A stretch of DNA of 64,000 bases, from assembly GCA_036346225.1 (NCBI GenBank), contig JARFIW010000905.1:1625501-1689500 (forward strand), read 5' to 3'. The notes under the pieces were generated by a model that saw only the letters and a list, made by a program, of their open reading frames with translations, made no database searches and was not told the origin of the DNA. Source of the DNA: Platerodrilus igneus (lineage: Eukaryota > Arthropoda > Insecta > Coleoptera > Lycidae). The position numbers and the translations under genes are program-made. Below, piece by piece: positions 32,850-45,045 of the stretch; within the stretch, counting starts at the first letter, position 1; each line of letters opens with the position of its first letter.

Positions 32850-33920
32850 AGTTTTAAACCCCACATGGAAAAGTTTTCCTTAATCTTTTTTAATTTAAGC
32901 TTCATGCGTAAATCCCATGAAGATTTAGTTCTCACGTCTTTCAGGAAATTGGCCTACGGTTTGTAGTGTAAAAAACCGCAAATATTGCCTTCTCTGGTCA
33001 TGAAAACTCAGTAGCGTCTACTGGTTTTGAACATGTGAACATGAAACATCGGCGCGAGTACAATTACTTGTGAAAACGAAGCATCGAAAAGAACACCTTG
33101 ATTACCGATTCTGATCGAACACCTACGCGCATGGGTAAAGTTTGAGTTGGTGAAGTGATCCCTTATCTGTTACCTCTTTCTTATTTCTATATATTCTTCG
33201 TCGACGAGGACCACCTGATACCGATTGAAGAAACAACCCATAAACCCATGATCTCCACGAGGTAAGTTTTGTGTTACAATTTGTGTACTTTGACGACCCA
33301 GGGAAATTTAAACTTAGATTTAAAAGATTATTATATAAAAAAAAGTTACTTTTTGCACTTTCAACAATGAGGCAGGTTTTTTAAAATTTGCTGTCTTAAT
33401 TAGCTAGCTTTTTCATATATTACGTCAATATAGATGATGTCATCCATATGATTTCGCATTCCTCCTTTATCTAATATCTAATTAGAAAACAAAACCCCAC
33501 AAAGACAAGTTCTCACGCCTTTCAGGATATTGGCCTATGATTTGTGGTGTAAAAACCGCAAATATTGCGTTCTTATGTCATGCAAACGCAGCTGTGTCTA
33601 TGGGTTGTGAGCATATGAACCTGAAAAATCGTAGAGGGAAAGATAGTTTGTGAGGAGGAAGCATTGAAAATAACAGGACTTAATTACTAACCTTGATAAA
33701 ATACGATTAAGCGTGGGTGGAGTATGAGTAGGCAAAATGATCCCTACCTTGTTACCTCTTCCTTGTATCTACCACATCTTGACTTCGTGAATGAGGACCG
33801 ACGGACGCCGAACAAAGAAACAACCACCAAAGAATCCACAAATGCATGATCTCTACAGAACAAGTTTTTGTATTATAATTTGTGTACTGTGATGACCTGG
33901 GGAAATTTAATCTTAGATAA
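32850..33920. repeat. Diverged tandem duplication (~590-bp offset)
   Basis: Blocks at 32920-33330 and 33500-33930 share stretches such as ctcacg(t/c)ctttcagga, ttggcctacggtttgtagtgtaaaaa, cgcaaatattgc and aatttgtgtactttgacgac. Copy 1 ends with an open stretch and a GTAAGT (33261-33266); copy 2 lacks that donor. I do not recognise the unit: an old duplicated promoter/first exon or a mobile element end are possible. Confidence 0.6.
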
Positions 33921-33969
33921 ATCTGCATGACTATTATATGTAAATCACGTTACAATATATGCGAGTACA

Positions 33970-34040
33970 TGGGGCATGCATACATGCATGCACGCACGTG
34001 CATGTCCATGCATGCATGTGTGTGTGTGTGTGTGTACATG
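33970..34040. repeat. GCATG/TG microsatellite
   Basis: catgcatg-type repeats followed by (TG)n. Confidence 0.9.
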
Positions 34041-36561
34041 TTGTTTCATTTGTATGTGTGTAATTTCAGTTATTGGTCACAATCATTTTTTTAATTAAGC
34101 ATTCCAGCAACATTTTTTGGTTTTGACAGTCCTGTTGGTTAGTGCATTTCTTGTTTCGTTTACTACTTGGTATGCATGTTACTAATTTATCCTTTTTAGA
34201 ACATATTACACATAGATTACTGTTACAAGTAAACGTACTTTGGTTTCTCGTGTTACTGTACAGAATGCATAAAAAATTTTTAATACAAGAATGAAAGATT
34301 GTTTAGCAACATACATCAAAGAAATTGCTTACCTTTATTAATATAGATATTGAAGGTATTTACTGAAAATTTGCAATAAAGTTGTTGTTGATTCCTACAT
34401 CATCTCAAACAAAGAACACATGTAAGGTATTCAGATAGAAAGTAAGAGATCAATAGGTATCTTCTCTGCATTTTATGCGCTAACTTCAACTTGCCAGTTC
34501 AAGAAGGTAACCCAAGATAATCTGCCATAATTATGGCATTGCTTCACACCAACTTGTCAAAATCCCTTCACTATATCACTGATATCATTGTCTAAAGCAA
34601 TAACGACATTCTATGAAATTACACGAATTATAAAATAAACATAACAAAAGTATTTCTAGAAATTCTTGAGCAGTGCGTGGGAATTCAAAAGCACATTTAT
34701 AATACATCATAAACTACTTCTACTAGCTACATTAGGATGGAAAAAAACAGTCCTTTAATTCTTTTTAGCCCACTTTAAGTTTGTTGGCAATGTTTACTTC
34801 ATTCTCAACGAAAATTGCGATTTCAAGGTACATTTTGTCAAGGAAGTATTTTATGTCTTTTATTTGTTCCTCTGGGCATGGCTTTGGTGGTTTATTATTG
34901 TGGTGTTATTTGTAATGTAACTTTATTTAGGTTACAGTTTTGATTGTCCAACACTTGCAGGTTATGGATAGTATTATGATCCATCATTCTGTAGTGTACT
35001 TTTTTTCAACAGTATATACAAATAAGAAACATACATATAAAATCAAATTAAATATAATAAGCAAATATGAAAGTACCCTCGTAAAAGTACAGGTGTACAG
35101 GAAAAATTGAGCAATGTGACAAGAGTATGATCACACCAATAATTTAGTATTGCACCTCATGAAAGATTATTTAGAATAAAAGAGATTTCTATATAGCTAA
35201 TTAATCTAACTACATTGCATTGATGAAGTGATTATTTTTTCTTCAAATCCGAATACCAGATATATTCAAAAAATATGAAAATACTGCGGTTTTGATTGTA
35301 TGTTGCATAAATAATGAAAAAACTTTCTACAACTTAACTTGTAGCTGGCACCTAAAAACCAACTTTGATATACAAGTTAACCCTTAGTCAGCAGTGAATG
35401 TGTTAATGAAAATAATTTAGATTTCTAAAACAATCTTATTTCTTTTGCACAAAATTCTATTCCTAATCCCATGAAAATTAATGAACTGAAAACCTGGTAC
35501 TAATTAATTTTATTAAGATAGACTTAACTTAAAAATATTTCACAAAAATACATAAATTTCGCATACAAACAAATTTATAAATAAATCTGTGATAGTATCT
35601 TCACAAAGCGGGATTAACTGTGCATTCTTATTGGTTAGTGCATGCATTTGTTAAATTTCCTTACTGTTTTAAATATATTTGTTGGCAATAACTAAGCATC
35701 CTTGTTACTGGGTGTGCACTACTACCCTTTCTCAATTGTGTTTTAGTTTCCTAATTGGTCTATATATGTATATTTAAACCAAAAACAAGACATCAACACA
35801 ACACACATTAGCGGGCAGAGCACACAAACAAATAAAAATGCACCATTTCACCCAACAAACACATAAAAAAACCTACCAGAACACTATAAACATTTACCAC
35901 TAGTAATGATAGCATGTGCTTTGTAAAGCATCATAGAAGAATCTAAAACCTTCAACAAGCTATACATTAAATTCTAATTAGTAATATATCAAACAGGTTG
36001 TTTAACTACCCACTCTGTTCAGACAATATAGCTAAGGTCGTGTTCCCCAAAAAATAATCTTTAATTACATCCTTGCAAGAATTATAATAATAAGCTAGCT
36101 GTCTCATTTTTCGTATCATTATCTACTGCCAAGCTAATTTTCTACTACAATCCTGCATTTGCACCCAAGTGATTTAGTAAGACACCAAACTTACAGTGCA
36201 TCGGCAAAGACAGTGTTTTTATATAAAAAGTAACCAAGATAGCATATTATTCAAGATTACAGTAAAAATATTCTAACAAATAATGTAGTAAGTTGCATAT
36301 ATAAATATCAATAAATGAATTACACTTACATATTAAATTTATAAAATACTTCAGTATTGAAGTTTTAAAGGTAAAGGTCATATATACAATACACTACAAC
36401 AATGTTCATCTAAAGAAATAGGAAAATCATAGAAAATGTTGCTATTTTCGATTCATTTTTTCAGTATAGTGATTTCTAAAAAGAAACAATGTGAAAGTTG
36501 TTCTTTACATCTCTAATTTGACCTTCATCCTTATTCTAAATTACAAGATGTTTCTGTTTTG

Positions 36562-36563
<2 letters not shown>
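34041..36563. other. AT-rich DNA, no firm gene
   Basis: Nothing recognisable on either strand except a 47-codon open stretch on the minus strand at 34765-34906 (PPKPCPEEQIKDIKYFLDKM and following residues, no ATG at its start), with a protein-like composition. It could be an exon or relic; not called as a gene. Confidence 0.45.

Positions 36564-36625
<62 letters not shown>
36564..36625. repeat. (TA)n microsatellite
   Basis: Long pure TA run against the next LTR. Confidence 0.98.
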
Positions 36626-36627
<2 letters not shown>

Positions 36628-38270
36628 ATATGATAACGCTGCATGTCGATGTAATTATTCAAATAGTCTTCTTCTGATCACCACCGCTCTGTATTTAATC
36701 TCCTGAAATTTTAAATCTGCCTCGGCTAGCCCGGTTTAATTCACACAGAGTGCACAACGTTACAATAATCAAATAGTTTACCCCCTTTCCCTAAAACTTT
36801 TTCTGATTTGAATGATAAAACGAAGTCGATTAATATTTGTATAATGAGAAAAGAAAAATGATTTACACTTTTTAGCTTAATCTGTTTGACTGTATAATAA
36901 AATTGACCCCTGAATCAAATAACAATAAATTTTAAATTATTTTTCTCCAAAAATTAAAACCCCCTTTCTTATTTTAAACCCAGCAAAATGTCGTTTGTAC
37001 TTTACTAGAAATTTCTTTGGACATTCAAGATTTTTCCTTGTTTACGAAATTTTTCACGTCTCAAAATAAATTTTTGTTGACTCCTTACATAAATTATTCA
37101 AGTTAAAAATAGAAAATAATGCCTTAATATGATCAATGTTCAAATATAATAAATAGTAAATAATGTCTTATGCAAGATAGTTCTGACCTGTAGTTTTCTT
37201 TGAGCGTCTTTCAGCTGCATGCCGTGGATCAGTACCCCAATATTGCTTTTAGTTGAGTTGCTTAGTCTCCAAGTTCCACCCCGTTGAATGTGATCTGCCT
37301 TAAATTTTCATAACCTCGTAATGTCCTTAGATTTATTCTTAGAGTATCCTTAGAATTTTGTACTTAGATTGTCCTTAGAATTTCGTACTTAGAGTATTGT
37401 ACTTAGTGCCCTGAGTTATAAATATTTTAGCTAAATTAATTAATAAATTTCTACTTACGTTTTCTAGCAATCTTTGTCTCATATATTTTCACTATAATTA
37501 ATTCAAAATATTTTATAACATCACTTTTCGCAAAATTGTCATTATTTAATTCGAATATTTACTCGACGCGTAAATTCTTAAGTATCAGTGATGCAGCTTG
37601 TACGTGGTTCAAATTAAGACTGTCCGCTTATCAAAACTGCCACATTATATAGCCTACGCCCCAATTAAAATCATTGGTTTATCTGAGCTGTTTTCAAAGT
37701 GTATGACTAACCATCGGTTGTTTTGAATATTTTTGGACTTCTACAGGTTTATCACTGATATTGCATTAAAGAAACGATTCGTTAATCACGTAGGTGCTCG
37801 TATATTTCTGGTTTGCATTTAATTTATAGTGTCTGTTTTGATGTTGTTACAGGAATTTCTCATTCGCTTTGGCACGTAATTTCACTTATGGCTTTGTTTG
37901 TCGAGGTAATACTTTGGGATCTACACTAACTTCATGTAGAAAATCACATAGACCAAGTGACGTAAATTAACATATTTCTGTTTACATTTTGCGTTTCCGA
38001 CGCGTATTTATTTTGAAGGATGCGTTTCTTATCAGGACACCTATCTGCTTTCATTATCGCTTGTTTAATGTGAATTGTATTATGATTTTTCTAGGTTTTT
38101 CCTGCATTTAACGCGTATTAATTTATAATTTATGAACGTTTTTGGTTTAGGACAAGTTTGATTGCATGTAGAGTTATCTCTTTTGCTGAATGTGTTTATT
38201 GTTGAATGACATGCCACTCGGCATTAATTAAAGTCAATTGCGATCCTTATACAGGGTGTTAAATGTTTTC
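36626..38270 (-). repeat. Old solo LTR of the same long-LTR family
   Basis: Order and spacing of short matches to Gypsy-2 LTRs: ctgcctcggctagc near 36718 (Gypsy-2 ctccgcctcggcagct), cttctacaggtttatc near 37740, and cttatacagggtgttaaatg near 38245 (Gypsy-2 tttatacagggtgattaaaa). It lacks the LTR-end/PBS modules, so its left end is lost. Diverged; no coding sequence. Confidence 0.5.
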
Positions 38271-38560
38271 TCTTTGCATAATATACAAATTACGTATTTT
38301 TAATGCTAAATAAATGCGGTTTTCTAACTCCTAGTACTATTTACATGTATTGGGTAACCATTATGACTCAATCTACCCTTAAATAACCCCTTATAACAAT
38401 ATATTATGATGTATTTAACAGTCAGAATACTCATCATACATTACACAAGAACATTGACATAATACAATACAAAATCAATTTTATGGAGGCCTAGAAATAA
38501 ATAAAATGAATTTAACTTTGTTTTGGTAAATGCTCCTACTTATTTTCATTTAATATGAAA
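38271..38560. other. AT-rich DNA, no gene
   Basis: Nothing recognisable. Confidence 0.5.
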
Positions 38561-39372
38561 ATAAACAGAAAAGCTAGAATGGTTGAATTTTAAATATGAA
38601 AAGGACATGGGTGGTGCCTACATGTAGTTCAAATAAGAGATATGAGAATATTGATGAATATAGCACATGAAGGGATAATAAGGACAGTATAGGATCAGGA
38701 ATAGTTAATGGATTTTGACAGGGATAGAATAGGGATGAGATTAAAGGTACTATGGTTTTAGAGATTTTAATAAAGACCAGAGAAATGTTAGAAGAGAGAA
38801 AGAATAGTACGGATTTAGGAATGGTTATTATAGATAAACTAAGAAATACTAATATTGAGAAGTTAAAGAAAAGTAGTTTGAAAGACCAAAATGCATTTGT
38901 TAGGTAGTTTGTTTCTGAAAGTGTTAAATCAGGTGCAACAGAAAATAAATAAATGTATGCAAGAAAAAGAATTGAACTGTACATAAAATAATGTAGATTG
39001 CAAAGTAACTGCAATTGGAACTAAATAATCGAAACTCTCAATGTTAAAAGAACTATTGAATATAACAATGCATATTTCTATATGTATTTAAAATTGGTGG
39101 GAGGCTATGAAGTGTCAGGGTTTTGGTTGACTTGATTGCAAGTGTGCAGAAGCATTAATCACAAAATAGGTTTAGTCAGACCCTAAAAAATCAAGTAATG
39201 CAAAAATTTTGGTGTTTGGTTATAACGGGTCACAATTAAAATACAAGTACTTATGTGTAGGAATAGTTTAACAACTTTGTTTCAGCCACGACGCACCCAG
39301 TCAAAGAGTGAATGGGTTCAGGAGTGTCTATGATGGATTAGCAGGTTTATAATCAGAATTTGCACAAATAAG

Positions 39373-39386
39373 CTGTGTACAAGTGT
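39373..39386. repeat. SINE target duplication, left
   Basis: ctgtgtacaagtgt, identical to 39691-39704. Confidence 0.9.
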
Positions 39387-39690
39387 GTGGCGTCGCCGTG
39401 GATCAATGTAGTAAGCGTAAGACTACGGATCCCAAGGTCCCGGGTTCAAATCCCGACACGGCTGACTGCTTGAAAAATGGCAGGTAAGCATTTTTCACAA
39501 AAAATTACGCCCTCGTTCGGATGAGAGGTTAAATGGAGGTCCAGTGTGTGAGTGTTGTCACGCACGTTAAAGATCCCTACCTTGCCTGGAACGGCAAGGG
39601 TTCGGCAAAATTCTAAATTTCCAGGCAACAAAAAACTCGCCTCCTGGCCAATGTAGTACCTACAGGTGGAGCATTGGAAATGTAAATGAA
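39387..39690 (+). mobile_element. tRNA-derived SINE (304 bp)
   Basis: The head (39395-39462) is tRNA-like: GCCGTG pairs with CACGGC, an A-box-like TGGATCAATGTAGTAAG lies at 39399-39415, and the B box GGGTTCAAATCC is at 39442-39453. A more GC-rich body of ~225 bp follows, including cacgcacgttaaagatccc (39559-39577), which recalls conserved central domains shared by animal SINEs (not assigned). The tail is aaatgtaaatgaa. Perfect 14-bp flanking duplications prove insertion as a unit. The minus-strand open frame 39446-39700 is inside it and not a gene. Confidence 0.9.
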
Positions 39691-39704
39691 CTGTGTACAA
39701 GTGT
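39691..39704. repeat. SINE target duplication, right
   Basis: Identical to 39373-39386. Confidence 0.9.
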
Positions 39705-40340
39705 ATAATCTTTCTTTTTTTTATTATAAGTATAAAGCTATATAAATTTAGAACATATACTTACAAAATTTTAGTTTCCAAATATGATCATGATATATCA
39801 TGTGTTTGTAATGGTGAGATGAGAATAAAGAATATTTTGGTAGTAGGCATTGAGCATGAAACCATGGAGATAAGAATGTTTGTTTTTTTTTGCAAATAAA
39901 TTACAAAAACGAACAGAAGTGTTTTTGATTTGGTGCTCAAATTATTAAGAGAATTAAAGAGTTTAAGGTAATAGCAGCCGGAGTAATTAAAACAGGAAAG
40001 TTAAGGATAACCACTGGCATTTATTGCATTGGAAGAAAAGGTAATTAAAATTAAACTAGACAAAAATGGAGTTTGAATTTTTTGAAGAGCGAAGGCCTAG
40101 TGAGAAATAATAGAAAGACATGACAAGGCTTTTTGCAGGGAAGAAGATACAGTTAGGTAGGAGTTTTATAGCAGATGTTGGGACTGAAAGGTAGCAGTGT
40201 AAGGCGTACTGTATAGAAAAAGTTGGACAAAGGGTCTATCAATTGAGAGCAAAATAAAGCAGGAGAAGAACAACAGCACACGTTTGTGTAAAGTATTCTT
40301 CCAACATAATTGTAAAATAACAGTAGTAACCAACAGTAAT

Positions 40341-40851
40341 TTCGATTCATAAAAATTTTTTTTAATTAGGTTAGCCGAACTCGATAGTCACACACAAAGA
40401 CAAAGAAGGTGCAAGGACCCATCCACGAAAAGGACAGTGGTCTTAAAAAGATATCATCAACCACAGTTGTGTCCAGACATGTGTAAGTATTATGTATTTG
40501 ACCATGACGATTAGTAAAATTTGAATTTCATACTTCACTCAGTACTAAGCCGATATGATTTGTGGATCTGTAACTACATCTGAAAATATTGAAAGGCTAT
40601 TCACGAACATAAGACAGTGTTGTTTGGTTGAGTTAGGTCTGGTTAGTTAGGCAACATACGCTAAACAAATCTAAGTGTAAGTACCCTGAGATTAAGAGTT
40701 CTTGTGAGTTTAGCTTTAGCTGTGGAAATTATTTCATTTATAACACGAATAAAGGTATATTCAATCAAACGTTTTAGAGGTGCAAATTTTATTTTTAGAC
40801 ATCTTTAGCAACGTGGATTATAAACACAATAAAATATAGAGTGCGATATAC

Positions 40852-40856
<5 letters not shown>
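40341..40856. other. Non-coding, unassigned
   Basis: No gene seen. A GTAAGTAT donor-like site at about 40482 and an AATAAA near 40750 are isolated. Confidence 0.4.

Positions 40857-40904
<48 letters not shown>
40857..40904. repeat. (TA)n microsatellite
   Basis: Pure TA run; 40905-41250 beyond it is AT-rich without features. Confidence 0.97.
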
Positions 40905-40906
<2 letters not shown>

Positions 40907-41254
40907 GTCTTTGAATAATGACCATGCAATGAGTATAATTAATATTGTTCGAGTATGGGTTTAAGGCCAGCTGGTAGGATTTAAAAGTAAACTTTTTTTA
41001 AATGCCTAAATTTTCGGATCTTTATTTTATCCTTGATCACAGGCTTTTCTAAAATAATGTTAACTAGACTAAAGTTTACGTAAAATAAATATAACACAAA
41101 TAAAGAAAAAAAAATTGACATCTAAATTAATGAATTTTGTATATAAAAGTTTTAGATTTTATTGCTTTTTGAAGTTGTAAAATTGTATAATTTGTAAAAG
41201 TACTAAAATGTCAAAAAATAATCTTTGTTTTTAAAATGATAGATTGTATGATTA

Positions 41255-41393
41255 TGTATGTGTGCATGCAAATTTGTTTGTATGAGTGTTTGTGCGCATG
41301 TTTACAAGTGTTGTGTCTTATGCTTGTTGGTTTCTGTGTGTGCATGCATGTGTGTGTATGGGTGGGTGCATGCATGCATGCATGCATGGGTGT

Positions 41394-41425
<32 letters not shown>

Positions 41426-41440
41426 AAGATAGAGAAAGAA
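41255..41440. repeat. (TG)n / (GCAT)n / (GA)n microsatellite cluster
   Basis: tgtgtg, gcatgcatgcatg and gagagagagaga runs in sequence. They create Cys/Val- and Thr/His-rich open frames on both strands that are not genes. Confidence 0.95.
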
Positions 41441-41539
41441 GAGAAAGAATGAGTGTACATGTGCATGTGAATGTTACTTGAGTTATGTGTTTTATGTACT
41501 AACAATTCTTGCATTAATTATTTATCAACTATTGCTCTA

Positions 41540-42010
41540 AAATTAAGTAGGTAGGTATAAATCGAACTTAAGCCATTAATATCACTTCTTTTATTTATTG
41601 CATTTTGTTTTCGAAAGATATGACACATTTCTAAGAACAATCTTTACTGTTTATCTTTTTCAAATTCTGAAATTTGAGGATTTTCAAAATCCATTTTATG
41701 ATTAAAATTAATTAAATGTGGCAATAAAGCACAGGAATTTGGCTTGACTTTAATGTCGCTTTTATGTTGTATTATACGTTGGCTTAGGCATTGTGAGGTT
41801 TGACCAATGTATAAATTATCGCAATCTATACAGTTAATTTGATATACAATGTTTCTTTGTTGGAGTTTTGGAATTTTATCTTTTAATTTTGAGAAGAGAA
41901 TACTTATTGTAAATATATTTCTTTTAGCAAATTTAAAGTTATTATTTTTAAAGACCTGAATTAATTTTTGAGTTATGTTCGATGTGTGGTAGTGTTTTGT
42001 GAATATGGTT
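41540..42010 (-). pseudogene. Penelope-like element relic: GIY-YIG end
   Basis: Minus strand reads QINCIDCDNLYIGQTSQCLS (GIY-YIG nuclease start), RIIQHKSDIKVKPNSCALLPH and LFLEMCHIFRKQNAINKRSD, then SSIYTYLL, which is the end pattern of Penelope-like polyproteins. One stop (after EKDKQ). RT is absent; the 5' side abuts the long LTR at about 42040. Confidence 0.75.
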
Positions 42011-42044
42011 ACTTTCGGGATTGATATTGTTATTATTATTGGTG

Positions 42045-43722
42045 TTATAGTTTGTATTTATATTTATCTGGGAATATGAATACTTGACCAAAGACATTGT
42101 ATTTCGATAAAATCCAACATATTTGGAGTAACAAACAATAAATAGCAGGCGGTCCGTGATATGATACAGTTTGTACTATAGTCAACGACAAACATGAAGA
42201 AGTGACAAAATGCAGTAAAAATTTGGACTTTCTATGAAATATGCCACACAAAATTGAACATCTACATGTGAAATGAAGCGTCTGACCAAGAACCGGAACA
42301 GGAAATTTTTAGAAATACCGGGTTCTCCAGAGATAAGCGCAAGGTACGACGCCTTCATCAACAAGCACACGATGAACACCAATAGGAAAAATAGATAGGA
42401 TGAGTCTATAAATATTATGGGGACCTCATAAACATTCCGTATCTCTTCGACCAAGGCACTAACCACATCAATTGAAAGTGAAATATTGCGTAAAAGTGAA
42501 CTTAGTGAGAATTAATAATTTATTAAAATAGTGAAAATCAAAAGTGCCAATTTATACAACAAGAAGTAACCGTTTTGATCTTAAAACGTAAGGTAAACTA
42601 TTAATTGAATATAATTCTAATATATAAGAATTTAGGTCTCTGAATGTACCTCCAAACATACTTCTAAATAAACGTCTGAATGTACCTCTAAACGTACGTT
42701 TAAATGTACCACTAAACAAACTTCGAGAATATTCTAAAAATACTTCTAAATAAGCTTACAAGGAAACATAAAATAAACGTCAAGATACTCAAATTAAACT
42801 ACAAGTAAACTCTAAGTCATTCCAAAATCCAAAGGGAGAATTCGAGCAACAATTAATTAATCATTCTGGTCAACAAGTGAAGAAACTACGCTAACAAGTC
42901 AAGCTGTAACAATCCAGGGGTGCTGACCATCAATATTCAGAGGCAGTTACTAGAACCAAGATGGAAAAACACAGGTCAGAGATTTTATTCATTATTAGTG
43001 TAAGACTGTTTTTCAATTTTTAATATTTAAAATTTGCTATATCAAATATCTGTAAAGGTCATCAAAAATCATTTGAGAATTTGAAAAATAGAGAGAAGAT
43101 CGTTTTGAACGTTCAAAAGGTACTTAAAAGTAATTACAGTGGTATTTTTGCTGGCTTTCGGAGAACATAAATTTTGATGAAATCAGATAAATATCAATAT
43201 TTTATTCAGGGGCTAATTTTTGAATATTAAACAAATTAATAAGTTATTGACATAAAAGTGTACATATTATCGATTATTCTATTGTATATTTTTGGATTGC
43301 TTCAATTTCATTTTTATTCACATTATTTTAACAGATAGGTAATAGAAAGAAAAGGGGTTAAACAATCTTTATTGTCATGACGTAGGGCACCCTGTGTTTA
43401 ATAGATTGAGCAAGCTGAGGCAAACAAATTCAAGAAATTTTGGGATTTAGAGACGCAGAGAAAAGAGGACGAGTACAAACATAACAATAAAGTTTTAAAA
43501 GGCGACGGCAACGTTAGGGGCTGTGACATAGCAAGGCTGTATAACGAAATAATCGTGGGCAGAGATTACAACAAAATTTATGACACCCAATCGTGGGGCT
43601 AATTCACAGCAACTTATATAGCACCCATTCGTAGGGCTATTTCACAGCAATTTATAAGACTCCCAATGTAGGGGCTAATTCACAGCAATTTATATGACAT
43701 ACCAACGGGGGGCATTTCACAG

Positions 43723-43725
<3 letters not shown>
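42045..43725 (+). repeat. Solo LTR of the long-LTR family, plus orientation
   Basis: Shares with the copy at 53566-55350 a TATA-like ctataaatatt (near 42402), a zone of degenerate ~24-bp repeats (42640-42800, gaatgtacctctaaac type), ttttgaacgttcaa (43102) and tttttgctggcttt (43148), and agagacgcagaga (43447). It ends in LTR-end/PBS modules. The left edge is approximate. Confidence 0.6.
43501..43725 (+). repeat. Array of LTR-end/PBS modules
   Basis: GGCGACGGCAACGTTAGGGG (43502) is followed by four units of the form TATGACACCCAATCGTGGGG - ctaattCACAGCA at a spacing of about 45 bp, ending at the (TA)n. It is the same module as in Gypsy-2 (17451-17692). Confidence 0.8.
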
Positions 43726-43763
<38 letters not shown>

Positions 43764-43821
43764 AGTTATTTGCAGTCCGCAATAAGAAAATTGTATAGTT
43801 TGGTTTACAGATACATCTTAC

Positions 43822-43871
<50 letters not shown>
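43725..43871. repeat. Two (TA)n microsatellites
   Basis: Runs at 43725-43759 and 43826-43871 separated by ~66 bp of unique sequence. Confidence 0.95.
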
Positions 43872-43872
<1 letters not shown>

Positions 43873-43879
43873 CAGAACA

Positions 43880-45045
43880 GAAACATCTTCTTTGATGTTG
43901 ATCAGTAAAAACTGATAAAACAATGAAACAGGAAAAACTTGTAACTTTTATTATTTACAGCTGATGCTTTTAGGTTTCATTGACCATTTTCAAGACTAGT
44001 CTAAAAAATAAAAACATTTACTGTAAATTAATAAAAACAGATAACTACACATATAAAATATTAATTTTGAAATATTCAGCAACGTACTTAACTAATAATG
44101 TTTTATTTTAAACGTTCTTAAAATGAATGAACGATTTTAGGTAATGTGTTGTCATAATAAATTACCATCTAGTACTACAGGAGCTACTGCATTAACATAT
44201 ATAATTAGCAAACAAAAAGATAGCTATATATTGGTGTAGTGTAAACTTAAACTATTAAATTATAGTAATATTGTATAAAGTTTTCTTGGTCGTTTTCAAC
44301 GAACTTCGTTCGTTTATGAAATCTATTTGTCATTGTGTCTGTCTGTCTGTGTGTCCGAGGCCTTTTTAATGGTCGGACATCAATCGATTCAGCTCGGTGT
44401 CCAGAGTTTAAGTTTTGATGTCAGTTAAAATCGGGCCACGAGGACGCCGAGCCCCCGGGAAAATCCACAGGGATAATTAAAATTTTAAATAAGTTTAAAA
44501 TCAATATGCGACACATATTTGAACAATTTATGGCATTTCATGCCAATTATTCCAATATTATAGACATTGTTTAAACTTAAATTTTGATTACCGAAAATAA
44601 TTAGATTCATATAAAAAAAAAAAAAAATTTCTTATCTTATTGATGAGAACTAATATATAGCTTTTAAAATATTTATTCAATAAAATAAAATATATTCAAA
44701 TGTCTCTTTTGTTGTTTATAAATTTTTGTATTTTATCTGAATACTTATAATTATTACAACATGATAATTTTAATTTCTTTAAATTGTTTTAAAGTAAGTC
44801 TACATTTGGAAGTTCGTTGCGACAATGCCTTGCATTTTCAACTTGTTTTAAATTAATTGAATAAGGGATTTTTTAATGTGTATGGTTTTTAAATAATTTC
44901 TTCAATTGTCATTTATCTCCACCCAAAATCTCCACATCGGAAAATCAAATTGATGCATTTTATCTATTGAGTGGGCCGCTAAAGCAGTGTATTTTTTGTT
45001 ATTCGTTTTTAAAAGATACATTGCTGATTGTTTAATGTGCTTCTC
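43880..45045 (-). mobile_element. Penelope-like element 3' end, left arm of an inverted pair
   Basis: Minus strand: TNNKKYTALAAHSIDKMHQF (GIY-YIG part, about 44940-45010), then ~260 bp of 3' untranslated sequence (44030-44290) that is the inverse of 45885-46140, and a tail with GTCAATGAAACC / GCATCAGCTGTAAAT (43940-44000) that recurs at 50750 and 51420. The arm is split by a ~550-bp foreign segment (44285-44835). Confidence 0.75.
44285..44835. mobile_element. ~550-bp insertion with short inverted ends
   Basis: Absent from the matching arm at 45885. Ends carry cgttttcaacgaacttcg (left) and the inverse of gtcgcaacgaacttcc (right). It contains a (TGTC)n run and a GC-rich patch (44360-44480) unlike the surroundings. 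No coding sequence; MITE-like (inference). Confidence 0.4.

Larger units (their letters stand above)
38570..40340 (+). pseudogene. Coding-like purine-rich relic, unidentified
   Basis: On the plus strand, open stretches separated by few stops look protein-like: MKRTWVVPTCSSNKRYENID, ILIKTREMLEERKNSTDL, ILVFGYNGSQLKYKYLCVG, then (after the SINE) CNGEMRIKNILVVGIEHETM and FKVIAAGVIKTGKLRITTG. The whole block is strongly purine-biased on this strand. It is split by the SINE at 39387-39690, whose duplication preserves the frame on both sides. I do not recognise the family. The minus-strand hydrophobic frame 38574-39014 is its shadow. Confidence 0.35.

Noticed and set aside
39446..39700. Minus-strand 84-codon gene
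   Set aside because: Lies inside the SINE.
41258..41514. Cys/Val-rich and Thr/His-rich small proteins
   Set aside because: Translation of TG, GCAT and GA microsatellites.
43912..43929. Possible hammerhead ribozyme near the Penelope end (CTGATAAAACAATGAAAC)
   Set aside because: Penelope elements can carry hammerheads, but the core here has A where the catalytic G of CUGANGA should be, stem II cannot pair, and the GAAA/CATCAG order elsewhere is wrong.
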